Made by a program: the position numbers and the translations under genes. A model generated the notes under the pieces. That model saw only the letters and a list, made by a program, of their open reading frames with translations. It made no database searches and was not told the DNA's origin. Shown here in pieces: positions 27,296 through 35,982 of a stretch of DNA of 64,000 bases. This stretch comes from Sphingomonas sp. GTDB lineage: Bacteria; Pseudomonadota; Alphaproteobacteria; Sphingomonadales; Sphingomonadaceae. The stretch lies in contig NZ_JAIXHL010000004.1 in NCBI RefSeq assembly GCF_030145815.1, positions 62,001-126,000 of the forward strand. Reading direction: 5' to 3'. How positions within the stretch are numbered: the first letter of the stretch is position 1; each line of letters begins with the position of its first letter.

Positions 27296-28200
27296 CGCTG
27301 ACCCTCGCCCTGACCGGCGCGACCGGCTTCGTCGGCAAGGCCACAGTCGACCACGCCCTCGCCCGCGGCCACAAAATTCGTGCGCTCACCCGGCGTGCTC
27401 AGCCGCCGCGCGACGGCGTCTCCTGGATCGCCGGCAGCCTGGACGATGAACCCGCCCTCGCGCGCCTAGCCGAGGGAGCAGACGCGGTCCTCCACATCGC
27501 CGGGGTCGTCAACGCACCCACGCCGCAGGGCTTCGTCACCGGCAATGTCGACGGCACCCGCCGTATGCTCGACGCTACCACAAGTCGAGGCGTCCGCCGC
27601 TTCGTGCATGTCTCGTCGCTGTCCGCACGCGAACCCGAGCTGTCGCTCTACGGCAAGTCCAAGGCGCTGGCCGAGGACGAAGTGTGCAAGTCCAGTCTCG
27701 ACTGGACGATGGTCCGCCCACCCGGCGTCTATGGTCCCGGCGACATGGAGATGCGCGACGTCTTCCGCATGGCGAAACTGGGTTTCGTCGTGCTGCCCCC
27801 CGCGGGCCGCGTGTCGCTGGTCCACGTCCGCGACCTCGCCCGGCTGCTGGTCGCGATGGCGGAGAGCGATACCGGCCGCCACATCTATGAATGCGACGAT
27901 GGCGTCGATGGCGGCTACAGCCATGCCGAATTCGCCCGGCTGGTCGGCGGCGCGGTCGGCAAGCGGCCGATCCCGCTCCACGTCCCGCGCGCGCTGCTCC
28001 ACCTCGTCGGCCATGCCGACCGCTTCCTGCGTGAAGCGAACGCCAAGCTCACGCCCGACCGCGCCGCCTATCTGAGCCACCCCGACTGGACCGCGACCCC
28101 GCACCACCGCCCCCCGGGTGAGCTTTGGGCACCGCAAATCGCGACGCTAGACGGGCTGGTCGAAACGGCGGACTGGTATCGGTCGCAGGGATTGCTGTAA
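27292..28200 (+). CDS. NAD(P)-dependent reductase of the SDR type, CerR candidate
   Basis: 302 residues, extended short-chain dehydrogenase. The cofactor motif is GATGFVG, the active-site Ser is in VHVSSLSA and the YxxxK pair in LYGKSKALAEDEV. It lies directly upstream of the ACP and Spt genes, the order of the Caulobacter ceramide genes, where the equivalent reductase CerR reduces the 3-oxo group of the ceramide intermediate. That makes CerR the best functional guess, based on context. Translation starts at GTG 27292 inside the proB stop (GTGA), so it is coupled to proB. Confidence 0.75.
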   Translation: MTLTLALTGATGFVGKATVDHALARGHKIRALTRRAQPPRDGVSWIAGSLDDEPALARLAEGADAVLHIAGVVNAPTPQGFVTGNVDGTRRMLDATTSRGVRRFVHVSSLSAREPELSLYGKSKALAEDEVCKSSLDWTMVRPPGVYGPGDMEMRDVFRMAKLGFVVLPPAGRVSLVHVRDLARLLVAMAESDTGRHIYECDDGVDGGYSHAEFARLVGGAVGKRPIPLHVPRALLHLVGHADRFLREANAKLTPDRAAYLSHPDWTATPHHRPPGELWAPQIATLDGLVETADWYRSQGLL

Positions 28201-28270
28201 CCGCCCCGCTCTTCCCGCAATTCCGCCGCAATCGCTTGGCAGTGCCAGCCCACACCAGTAAGGACCGCGC

Positions 28271-28513
28271 ATGAGCGACCGTAACGACATCTTTGATACC
28301 GTCTCCGCCCAGATCGAACCCTTCAACAAAAAGGGCGTCGCGCTGACCGATTCCACCACCTTTGCCGGCGATCTCGAATGGGACAGCCTGACGGTGATGA
28401 ATTTCGTCGCGGCGATCGAGGACGAGTTCGACATCATCATCACCATGAACATGCAGGCGGAGATCGAAACCGTCGGCCAGCTGGTCGACGCGGTCCAGAA
28501 GCTTAAGGCTTGA
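28271..28513 (+). CDS. Dedicated acyl carrier protein for sphingolipid synthesis
   Basis: 80 residues, acidic, all-helical. Ser-39 in LEWDSLTVMNF is the phosphopantetheine attachment site. The sequence differs strongly from the housekeeping AcpP. Its place between the reductase and spt is the same as for the specialised ACP of the Caulobacter ceramide operon, which delivers the acyl chain to serine palmitoyltransferase. The role in supplying Spt is inferred from this context. Confidence 0.88.
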   Translation: MSDRNDIFDTVSAQIEPFNKKGVALTDSTTFAGDLEWDSLTVMNFVAAIEDEFDIIITMNMQAEIETVGQLVDAVQKLKA

Positions 28514-28528
28514 ACTGAAAACACCGCT

Positions 28529-28608
28529 CGCCCTGAGCTTGTCGAAGGGCCGCCCTTCTCTTCCGCGAACCAAGATGGAAGAACAGGGCTTCGACAAGCT
28601 CAGCCTGA
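28529..28608. repeat. Short inverted repeat between the ACP gene and spt
   Basis: CTGAGCTTGTCGAAG (from 28533) pairs with CTTCGACAAGCTCAG (28589-28603). This motif pair is a widely scattered extragenic repeat in many proteobacteria. It sits between two genes expected to be co-transcribed and could attenuate or process the message. Confidence 0.75.
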
Positions 28609-28629
28609 ACGGGTTTGGGAACGATTGAG

Positions 28630-29883
28630 ATGACCGAAGCCATTGCCACTTCCGACGCTCCGGCTCCGCTGACGGGTGACAAGCCCGATCTGATGAGCAA
28701 GTTCGACGCCATCATCGCGGAGCGCAAGGCGCTGCTCGATGCCGGCTTCACCGACCCTTATGCGGTCGTGATGGAGCAGGTGAAATCGCCGACCGAGGCG
28801 GTGATCAAGGGCAAGGACACGATCCTGCTCGGAACCTATAATTACATGGGCATGACCTTCGACCCCGACGTGATCGCGGCGGGCAAGGCGGCGCTGGACC
28901 AGTTCGGCAGCGGCACCAATGGCAGCCGGATGCTCAACGGCACCTTCCGCGACCATATGGAGGTCGAACAGGCGCTGCGCGACTTTTACGGCACGACCGG
29001 CGCGATCGTCTTCTCGACCGGCTACATGGCCAATCTCGGCATGATCTCGACGCTCGCCGGCAAGGGGGATTACATCATCCTCGACGCCGACAGCCACGCC
29101 AGCATTTATGACGGGTGCAAGCAGGGCGTCGCCGAAATCGTCCGCTTCCGCCACAACAGCGTCGAGGATCTCGACAAGCGCCTCGGCCGCCTGCCCGCCG
29201 ACGCCGGCAAGCTGGTGGTGCTGGAGGGCGTTTATTCGATGCTCGGCGACATTGCTCCGCTCAAGGAAATGGTCGCCGTCGCCAAGAAGCATGGCGCGAT
29301 GGTCCTGTCCGACGAAGCGCATTCGATGGGCTTTTACGGCCCCAATGGCCGCGGCGTGTATGAGGCGCTGGGCTGCGAGGACGATGTCGATTTCATCGTC
29401 GGCACCTTCAGCAAGTCGGTCGGCACCGTCGGCGGCTTTTGCGTGTCGAACCACCCGAAGTTCGAGGCGATCCGCCTCGCCTGCCGCCCGTACATCTTCA
29501 CCGCGTCGCTCCCGCCCAGCGTCGTCGCCACCGCCGCGACCTCGATCCGCAAGCTGATGACCGCGACCAAGAAGCGTGAGCAGCTGTGGAACAATGCCCG
29601 CACGCTGCACGCGGGGCTCAAGGAAATGGGCTTCAAGCTCGGGACCGAACAGGCCGACAGCGCGATCATCGCGATCATCCTGACCGACCAGGTGCAGGGT
29701 GCGGCGATGTGGCAGACGCTGCTGGAGAACGGCCTGTACGTGAACCTCGCCCGCCCGCCCGCGACCCCGGCCGGCACCTTCCTGCTGCGCTGCTCGCTGT
29801 GCGCGGAGCATACGCCCGAGCAGATCCAGCGCGTGCTGGGCATGTTCAAGGCAGCGGGTCAGGCTGTCGGCGTCATCGCCTGA
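28630..29883 (+). CDS. spt: Serine palmitoyltransferase
   Basis: 417 residues. A soluble PLP-dependent alpha-oxoamine synthase that condenses L-serine with palmitoyl thioester to 3-oxosphinganine, the first step of sphingolipid synthesis. The sequence closely follows the S. paucimobilis enzyme as I remember it (TNGSRMLNGTFRDHMEVEQ in part; DADSHASIYDGC with the stacking His; DEAHSMGFYG with the PLP-nitrogen Asp; TFSKSVGTVGG with the PLP lysine; NLARPPATPAGTFLLRCS). No membrane anchor, as in sphingomonad homologues. ATG 28630 is preferred to ATG 28615. Confidence 0.97.
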   Translation: MTEAIATSDAPAPLTGDKPDLMSKFDAIIAERKALLDAGFTDPYAVVMEQVKSPTEAVIKGKDTILLGTYNYMGMTFDPDVIAAGKAALDQFGSGTNGSRMLNGTFRDHMEVEQALRDFYGTTGAIVFSTGYMANLGMISTLAGKGDYIILDADSHASIYDGCKQGVAEIVRFRHNSVEDLDKRLGRLPADAGKLVVLEGVYSMLGDIAPLKEMVAVAKKHGAMVLSDEAHSMGFYGPNGRGVYEALGCEDDVDFIVGTFSKSVGTVGGFCVSNHPKFEAIRLACRPYIFTASLPPSVVATAATSIRKLMTATKKREQLWNNARTLHAGLKEMGFKLGTEQADSAIIAIILTDQVQGAAMWQTLLENGLYVNLARPPATPAGTFLLRCSLCAEHTPEQIQRVLGMFKAAGQAVGVIA

Positions 29884-29923
29884 CCGCTGGCGCCGGTCGC
29901 CGCCCAGGCCTAGGGTCCGGACC

Positions 29924-31882
29924 ATGAGCGAGCACCGCATCACCGCGCTGAAGCACCGCCTGTCCGCGCTGGACTGGCGGGTCGCGCTGATGATCGTCGT
30001 CGCCCTGCTCGGCACCGGCGTTCTCACACTGCTGGTGGTCAACCAGCGCGATGCCGCCGCCCAGCATCAGGCCGCGCTGGCCCGGCAGTCGCAAAGCTAC
30101 GAAGTCATGGTGCTGTCGCAAAGCTTCGCGGCGAGCATGGCCCGCGCCGAGGCGACGCTTGGCCGCTATGTCGTCGCCGGTGAACGCGCGGTGGGCCGCG
30201 ATTTCGTCGCAGAATGGCAGCGCGCAGGCGGCCAGCTCAGCCTGCTGGAACGACGGGTGCGCGACAATTCGGCGCAGGCCGAGCGCGCCACGCGCCTGCG
30301 GAGCGCCTATGACGCACGTGGGCTCGAACTCGCTGAAATCGCCCGGAATACCGATCGCGGTCGCAATGCGGCGGCGTACGCCTTTTACAACGAAGCGCGC
30401 CGCTCGCCGCATCTCGCCGCGCTGTCGCGCGAGACCGGCGCGATTTTCGATGCCGAGCGGCTGTTGCTCAACGAACGCGCTGCAGAAGCGCGGCTGACGG
30501 CGGCCGGGGCGGCGGACGAGACCCGCAACCTCGTCCTGTTCGGCGCCTTGCTGGCGGCCGGCGCGATTGCGCTCGGCTGGCTCAACGTCCGCGCGATCCG
30601 CGACCGCGCCGCTGCCGCCGCCGAGGCCGAGGCGCAGCGCGCCCGATCGGAAGAACTTCAGGCCGCCGTCGCCGCCGCTACTGCCGGGCTGCAGGCCGAA
30701 GCGCGCGAACGGGCCGCCGCGGAGGAGAAGCTGCGCCAGGTCCAGAAGATGGAGGCGGTGGGCCAGCTGACCGGCGGGATCGCGCATGATTTCAACAATA
30801 TGCTCGCCGTCGTGCTGGGCGGTATCGAACTCGCCAAGCGCAACCTGCCCGACGGCGCGGACGCCGCGCTGCGCCATATCGACAATGCGGCGGAAGGCGC
30901 GAACCGCGCCGCCGCGCTGACCCGCCAGCTGCTCGGCTTCGCCCGCTCGGAGGCGCTGGCGCCCGAAGCGATCGAGCCGACCGAGTTGATCGAGGGCATG
31001 TCAGTGCTGCTCGACCGGACGCTCGGCGACGGGATCCGCGTCGAAACGCGCAGCGAAGGCACGCAATGGAAGGTGTGGGCCGACCGGGTGCAGCTCGAAA
31101 ATGCGCTGCTCAACCTCGCGGTCAACGCCCGCGACGCGATGGACGGGCGCGGCACGATCGTGATCTCCTCAGGCCATGTCGCGCTGGATGGCGACGATGC
31201 CGCAGACTGCGCGCCGGGCGACTATGTCCGCATCGCGGTCAGCGATACCGGCACCGGGATGACGCGCGAAGTGATGGACCGCGTGTTCGAACCCTTCTTC
31301 ACCACCAAGCCGGTCGGCAAGGGCACCGGCCTCGGCCTCAGCCAGATTTTCGGCTTTGTCCGCCAATCGGGCGGCGAGGTGCAGATCGAATCGACGGTTG
31401 GTGAGGGCACGACCGTCACCATGCTTCTTCCCTGCCATGCAGCTACGGCGGGCACTGCCCCCGTGATCGAACGGATCGGACCGCGCGAAGGACCGCACCG
31501 CGCGCTCGACATCCTGGTGGTCGAGGACGATCCGCGCGTCCTCACCGCCACGCTCGCCGCGCTCGAAGAACTGGGCCACCGCCCGGTCGCATGCAGCGAT
31601 CCGCTGACCGCGCCGCGCATCGTCGCGGGGCTGCGCACGCTCGATCTGGTGATGACCGACGTACTGATGCCGGGCCAGACCGGGCCGGAGATGGTCGCCG
31701 CGCTCGAACCGCAGCTGCGCTCCGTCGCCATTCTCTACGTCACGGGCTATGCCGGCGAGGGCGATGAGGACCGGTTCGCGGGGCGCCCGGTGCTGCGCAA
31801 GCCCTTTACCCTTGCCGGCCTGGAACAGGCACTGGCGGACGCGATCGCGTTCCAGGCGCTTGCCGACGCGGCGGCGGACTAG
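29924..31882 (+). CDS. Hybrid sensor histidine kinase with C-terminal receiver
   Basis: 652 residues. A first transmembrane helix (about 20-40), a periplasmic helical sensor of CHASE3-like type (about 41-190), a second helix (about 200-222), a short coiled coil, then the HisKA domain with the phospho-His in GGIAHDFNN. The ATPase is complete (NLAVNARDAM, VSDTGTGM, GKGTGLGLS). The receiver at about 525-645 carries the phospho-Asp in MTDVLMPG. Ligand and partner are unknown. The stop codon TAG lies in the end of the MITE-like element, so the natural C-terminus may have been altered. Confidence 0.9.
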   Translation: MSEHRITALKHRLSALDWRVALMIVVALLGTGVLTLLVVNQRDAAAQHQAALARQSQSYEVMVLSQSFAASMARAEATLGRYVVAGERAVGRDFVAEWQRAGGQLSLLERRVRDNSAQAERATRLRSAYDARGLELAEIARNTDRGRNAAAYAFYNEARRSPHLAALSRETGAIFDAERLLLNERAAEARLTAAGAADETRNLVLFGALLAAGAIALGWLNVRAIRDRAAAAAEAEAQRARSEELQAAVAAATAGLQAEARERAAAEEKLRQVQKMEAVGQLTGGIAHDFNNMLAVVLGGIELAKRNLPDGADAALRHIDNAAEGANRAAALTRQLLGFARSEALAPEAIEPTELIEGMSVLLDRTLGDGIRVETRSEGTQWKVWADRVQLENALLNLAVNARDAMDGRGTIVISSGHVALDGDDAADCAPGDYVRIAVSDTGTGMTREVMDRVFEPFFTTKPVGKGTGLGLSQIFGFVRQSGGEVQIESTVGEGTTVTMLLPCHAATAGTAPVIERIGPREGPHRALDILVVEDDPRVLTATLAALEELGHRPVACSDPLTAPRIVAGLRTLDLVMTDVLMPGQTGPEMVAALEPQLRSVAILYVTGYAGEGDEDRFAGRPVLRKPFTLAGLEQALADAIAFQALADAAAD

Positions 31883-32150
31883 GGTCTGAACTCAATTAGA
31901 ACGGGGATCGAGATTGCCCAGGCAAGGTCGCCGGCAAGGAGCGCAGCGCAGTCGCGTAGCTGAAGCTACGCGCAAGCAAGTGACGCCGTCCGGCGATCTT
32001 GCCTGGGCAACCGCGTAGCGGCGGGCGCCTTTTGGCGCATGGCGTCGTCGCTTGTCGGTCACGATGCTTCGGCATCGCTCCCTCCGCACTCCTCGCCCTG
32101 CGCCAAAATCCGCTCCGTCTCGACCCCGTTCTAATTGAGTTCAGACCCTA
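31880..32150. mobile_element. MITE-like 270-bp structured element, no coding sequence
   Basis: Terminal inverted repeats of 33-34 bases (31880-31913 and 32118-32150; AGGGTCTGAACTCAATTAGA at the left end) match except for one indel. CTAG stands at both outer ends (31879-31882 and 32148-32151), a possible target duplication of TA or CTAG. Inside are a second inverted repeat (31914-31934 / 31990-32010, 20 of 21), a hairpin with TGAA loop (31953-31972), GCGCC-TTTT-GGCGC (32025-32038) and a hairpin with a stable TTCG loop (32062-32077). No transposase or ORF is present, so any mobility would need one supplied elsewhere. Confidence 0.75.
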
Positions 32151-32236
32151 GATTTACCGGCAACCTTCGATATAGCGGACATATTCCCGTCGGCTTGGCC
32201 GGCATGTGATCAGTTTGAAGGCGCGAACCCAATTCG

Positions 32237-33436
32237 ATGACCGCACTCGACCGGTACATGGCGCGCCTGATCGCGGTCCCGCTGATCTCCACGCTGCTGA
32301 TCTCGGCAATGCTGCTGGTGCTCGACCGGATGCTGCGCCTGTTCGACTTCGTCGCGAGCGAGGGCGGGCCGGTCAGCGTGGTGTGGCAGATGCTCGCCAA
32401 TCTGCTGCCCGAGTATCTGGGTCTCGGCATCCCGATCGGGCTGATGCTCGGCATCCTGCTCGCCTTCCGCCGTCTTGCCACCACGTCGGAGCTCGACGTG
32501 TTGCGCGCGGTGGGGATGAGCTATGGGCGCATGCTGCGCGTACCGTTCATGTACGCCATTGCCCTGGCTGCGCTGAACCTCGCAATTGTCGGCTATATCC
32601 AACCACTTGCCCGCTATAATTACGAAGGGCTGCGCTTCGAGCTGCGCACCGGCGCGCTCGGCGCATCAATCAAGGTGGGCGAGTTCACCAACGTTGGCGA
32701 CCGCATGACGCTGCGGATCGAGGAGAGCAAGAATGAGGGCCGCGACCTGTCGGGCATCTTCGTCAGCGCGCGTGCGCCGGGCGGCGACATCGTGTCCGCG
32801 ACCGCCGAAAAGGGTCAGTTCCTGCGCACCGACGACCCCGACGTCATCATTTTTCGCCTGACCAAGGGCACGCTGATCCACCAGTCGCCCAAGTTTGACG
32901 TGCCGCGCGTGCTGACCTTCGACGCGCACGATCTGCCCATCGACCTGCCCAAGTTCGAACAATTCCGTCAGCGCGGCGAGAACAAGCTTGAACTCACGCT
33001 GCCGCAGCTCGCCAAGATCGGCAGCGATCCACAGGTGAGCGAGCAGGAACGCGACTCCAGCCGCTCGACCTTCCATTTCCGGGTGGTGGAGGTGGCGACG
33101 ATGCTGCTGCTGCCCTTCCTCGCGCTCGCGCTGGGGGTTCCGCCCAAACGGTCGACGTCCGCGCTCGGCGTGTTCCTGTCGATCGTGATGATCGTCACCT
33201 ATCACAAGATCAACGAATACGCCCAGTCGATCGGCAGCCTGGGGCGGATCGACCCGCTGATCGCGCTGTGGGGACCGTTCCTGATCTTCGCCGCTTTGGT
33301 GTTCTGGATGTATTACACCCTCGCGTTCGTCCCCGGGGGACAGCCGATCGGCGCGCTTGAGAAATTTTTCGCCAAGGCGTGGAAGTCGGTCGCGAAATAT
33401 CTGCCCGGCCGGCGCAAGCGGAAGGCAGCGGCATGA
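32237..33436 (+). CDS. lptF: LPS export permease LptF-like
   Basis: 399 residues, YjgP/YjgQ family. Three N-terminal transmembrane helices (about 15-35, 60-80, 100-125), a periplasmic beta-jellyroll (about 130-270) and three C-terminal helices (about 280-370). TM1 is preceded by MTALDRYMARLIAVPL. In E. coli LptF pairs with LptG and LptB2 to extract LPS from the inner membrane. Sphingomonads make glycosphingolipids in place of LPS, so the cargo here may be different. Its stop overlaps the lptG start by 4 bases. Confidence 0.93.
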   Translation: MTALDRYMARLIAVPLISTLLISAMLLVLDRMLRLFDFVASEGGPVSVVWQMLANLLPEYLGLGIPIGLMLGILLAFRRLATTSELDVLRAVGMSYGRMLRVPFMYAIALAALNLAIVGYIQPLARYNYEGLRFELRTGALGASIKVGEFTNVGDRMTLRIEESKNEGRDLSGIFVSARAPGGDIVSATAEKGQFLRTDDPDVIIFRLTKGTLIHQSPKFDVPRVLTFDAHDLPIDLPKFEQFRQRGENKLELTLPQLAKIGSDPQVSEQERDSSRSTFHFRVVEVATMLLLPFLALALGVPPKRSTSALGVFLSIVMIVTYHKINEYAQSIGSLGRIDPLIALWGPFLIFAALVFWMYYTLAFVPGGQPIGALEKFFAKAWKSVAKYLPGRRKRKAAA

Positions 33437-34536
33437 TCCACGCGCTCACCGATTTCTTCCCGTCGCGGACCGTGTCGCTCTACATGGCGCGCTCTTTCCT
33501 GATCAACACGTTCGCGTTCCTGATCGGGCTGGTGCTGATCCTGCAGACGCTGGATCTGCTGAGCGAATCCGGGCGGATCCTCGCCTATCCCGGCAATGGC
33601 GATGCGCAGGTGTGGAAATATGTCAGCCTGCGCGTGCCACAGATCATCGCGACCTTCCTGCCCTTTTCGGTGCTGCTGGGCACGATCATCACCTTCACAA
33701 CGATGAACCAGAATAGCGAGATCATCGCGCTCAAGGCATCGGGCCTCTCGGCGCATCAGGTGCTCGCGCCGTTGATGATCGCGGGGCTCGGCGTGGCGAT
33801 CATCTCGTTCACCTTCAACGACCGCATCGTCTCGCGCGCCAGTACGACGCTGGCGGCGTGGAAGAAGGTCGAATATGGGCCGCTGCCGATCGATCGCGGA
33901 GACCGGTCCAACGTATGGGTCCGCGATGGCAGCCATCTGGTCCATGCCCAGCAGATCAAGGGGCGCGGCGACGCGGCGATCCTGGGCGGCATCACCGTTT
34001 ATGAACGCGATGGCGCAGCGCTGAAATCGCTGGTCCGCGCCAAGATCGGGCGGCGTGAGGGCGATGGCTGGCGCGTCGAGGGTGCAGAGCGGTTCGATGT
34101 CGCAACCGGCAAGCTGACCCCGCTGGGCACCGTTGTGGTGGCGCAGGGCGTTCGCCCCGACCAGTTCACCCTGTCCAATGTCGATGCAGAAAGCATGTCA
34201 TTCGGCGCGCTGTCCGAAGCGATTGACGATCTGCGCGCCGCCGGCCGCCCGACCAAGGCGCTGGAAGGCGCGCTGTGGCACAAGCTGTCCGGCCCGCTCT
34301 CGGCCGTGCTGATGCCGCTGCTCGCCGCCGTCGCGGCATTTGGCATCGCCCGCTCGGGCAAGCTGTTCGTCCGCGCGGTGATGGGAATGGGCCTCGGCTT
34401 CCTCTACTTCGTCGCCGACAATTTCGCGCTGGCGATGGGCAATCTCGGCGCCTACCCACCCTTCCTCGCTGCCTGGGCGCCGTTCCTGCTGTTCGCGATG
34501 ATCGGCGAAGCGGTGCTGCTCAAGAGCGAGGAATAG
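33433..34536 (+). CDS. lptG: LPS export permease LptG-like
   Basis: 367 residues, the partner of LptF with the same layout of 3 + 3 membrane helices and a central periplasmic jellyroll. The start (MIHALTDFFPSRTVSLYMAR) and the strand PIDRGDRSNVWVRDG are family-typical, as is the terminal segment with FVADNFALAMGNLG. It begins in the lptF stop (ATGA). The lptB ATPase, lptC, lptA and lptD are not in this window. Confidence 0.94.
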   Translation: MIHALTDFFPSRTVSLYMARSFLINTFAFLIGLVLILQTLDLLSESGRILAYPGNGDAQVWKYVSLRVPQIIATFLPFSVLLGTIITFTTMNQNSEIIALKASGLSAHQVLAPLMIAGLGVAIISFTFNDRIVSRASTTLAAWKKVEYGPLPIDRGDRSNVWVRDGSHLVHAQQIKGRGDAAILGGITVYERDGAALKSLVRAKIGRREGDGWRVEGAERFDVATGKLTPLGTVVVAQGVRPDQFTLSNVDAESMSFGALSEAIDDLRAAGRPTKALEGALWHKLSGPLSAVLMPLLAAVAAFGIARSGKLFVRAVMGMGLGFLYFVADNFALAMGNLGAYPPFLAAWAPFLLFAMIGEAVLLKSEE

Positions 34537-34545
34537 ACCTTCCAC

Positions 34546-34629
34546 CGTCGCCCCGGGCTTGACCCGGGGCTGGGCTGCCTTGGCCGAAGGCGCTAAGAGG
34601 CCCCGGGCCGGGTCAAGCCCAGGCAGACG
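34546..34629. repeat. Imperfect extragenic palindrome downstream of lptG
   Basis: CGTCGCCCCGGGCTTGACCC at 34546 pairs imperfectly with the segment ending near 34629 (GGGTCAAGCCC core). It lies between the convergent lptG and desaturase genes and probably acts as the lptG terminator. Confidence 0.7.
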
Positions 34630-34663
34630 AAAAAGGGCGGCAAGTCTTCATCGCCCGCCGCCC
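34629..34663 (-). terminator. Rho-independent terminator of the desaturase gene
   Basis: The stem GGGCGGC (34635-34641) / GCCGCCC (34657-34663) is followed on the minus strand by TTTTTCGTC. It lies 28 bases downstream of the desaturase stop. Confidence 0.8.
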
Positions 34664-34691
34664 CAATCTCTTCTTACGCCGCAAGCAATGG

Positions 34692-35801
34692 TCAGCCCGC
34701 CCGCACCTTCATCGTGCTCGCCGCCAGCCGCGCCATCAGGCCGCGCAGCGTCGGGTAATTGGCTCCCTGATAGGTCGACTCAGTCCCAAGCGCTTCCGAC
34801 AGCCGCCGATGCGCTTCCGTCAGCGAATGATAGGGCAGGCTCGGCAGCAGATGGTGGAGCGCGTGGAAGCGCAGCCCCACCGGCGCCCACAGATACGGCA
34901 GGAACCCGCCCGGCACGTTGACGCTGTCGAGATACTGCGCGGTCACCGTCAGCGGCTCGCCCTCATTCTCCCACAGATGCGCCACCAGCGTGCGCACCTG
35001 ATTGAGCACCGCGACGCCAGAGATCACGACCATATAGGTCAGGAACGCCTTGAGCGGCAGCACCCCGGTCGCGACCGTGGCGATGAGCGTAACGGCAACG
35101 ATGCTCGCCCCAATCTCCTGCCAGCGCCATTGTTTCGCAAACTCGCCCTCGGGCGACTTGCGCTCGAACTTCGGGTTGATCTGCAACCCCGAATAGCGAC
35201 CGACGACGATACGGCGCAGCTTCTTCGAAAGCAGCGACAGCGGCCCCAGCACGCCGAACCGCAGCAACAGGCCAACCGGCATCAGCGTCGACACCAGCAG
35301 GAACACCGGCAGCGTCCACGGCTTCATCAGCGCCAGCGGCAGATATTCGGGATCCTCCACCGTGCCATAGCGCGTGCGCGTGTGGTGGATGGTGTGAATG
35401 CCCTCATACATGAAGCTCGGCAGCATCATCGGGATGCCGAGCAGCACATTCCAGCCGACACGGAAGCCCGGCAGCAGCGAATGCTTGAGGTGCGTGATCT
35501 CATGGATGAACAGGCTGGCGCGATACAGCGCGAGCACCGCCACCACCCCGCTCGCCAAGGCCCAGCCGAACGACGGCGCCAGGATCGCACCCGCCAGCGC
35601 GGCATAGCCAAGCGCCGCCGATCCCAGGAAATCGGTCCAGTAGATACGCGGGTTCGGCGTCTGCAGGTCGCGCGTCAGTTCGGCCGCGGCGCGCAGCATC
35701 GCCTTGTCATCGGCCATGCCCGACAGGCGGATCTTCGCCGGCGCGGCGGGCGCGTCAGCCACGCGGTCCTGCACGGCCGCATCGAGGGCGAGGGTGTTCA
35801 T
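34692..35801 (-). CDS. Membrane fatty acid desaturase/hydroxylase
   Basis: 369 residues. The three histidine clusters of diiron membrane desaturases are present: HEITHLKH (about 130), HTIHHTR (about 160) and HALHHLLPSLPYH (about 310). Four to six membrane helices surround them. It introduces a double bond (or hydroxyl) into an acyl or long-chain-base moiety. The setting between LptG and the GNAT-like protein, near spt, suggests a sphingolipid substrate; this is context only. The start is taken at MNTLALDAAVQDRV (35801); MPNAM at 35813 is equally possible. Confidence 0.85.
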   Translation of the reverse strand: MNTLALDAAVQDRVADAPAAPAKIRLSGMADDKAMLRAAAELTRDLQTPNPRIYWTDFLGSAALGYAALAGAILAPSFGWALASGVVAVLALYRASLFIHEITHLKHSLLPGFRVGWNVLLGIPMMLPSFMYEGIHTIHHTRTRYGTVEDPEYLPLALMKPWTLPVFLLVSTLMPVGLLLRFGVLGPLSLLSKKLRRIVVGRYSGLQINPKFERKSPEGEFAKQWRWQEIGASIVAVTLIATVATGVLPLKAFLTYMVVISGVAVLNQVRTLVAHLWENEGEPLTVTAQYLDSVNVPGGFLPYLWAPVGLRFHALHHLLPSLPYHSLTEAHRRLSEALGTESTYQGANYPTLRGLMARLAASTMKVRAG

Positions 35802-35886
35802 AGCATTCGGCATTGCCAACAGATCGTGGCCATTGCGTGGCATTTCAACGTCTCCATCCGCGATCGCGCCGGGCTGGATCGGTTCT

Positions 35887-35906
35887 GGCACCGGCCCGCT
35901 CCCCCA
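35887..35906. repeat. Isolated half of the 56971 palindrome
   Basis: The 20-base sequence GGCACCGGCCCGCTCCCCCA recurs exactly at 56971-56990 and, inverted, at 57031-57050. Here it stands alone in the 181-base divergent interval between the desaturase and the GNAT-like gene. Confidence 0.7.
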
Positions 35907-35982
35907 ACTCAATTGCTCGCAGTTGACTTGTCGCGCGCTTGGCATGACTGCTTTGACCAAGATCAACGAAAGGTGCCATTTC

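Noticed and set aside
31880..32150. Considered as a remnant of a larger IS with transposase
   Set aside because: No frame in the 270 bases resembles a transposase, so only a non-autonomous element can be supported.
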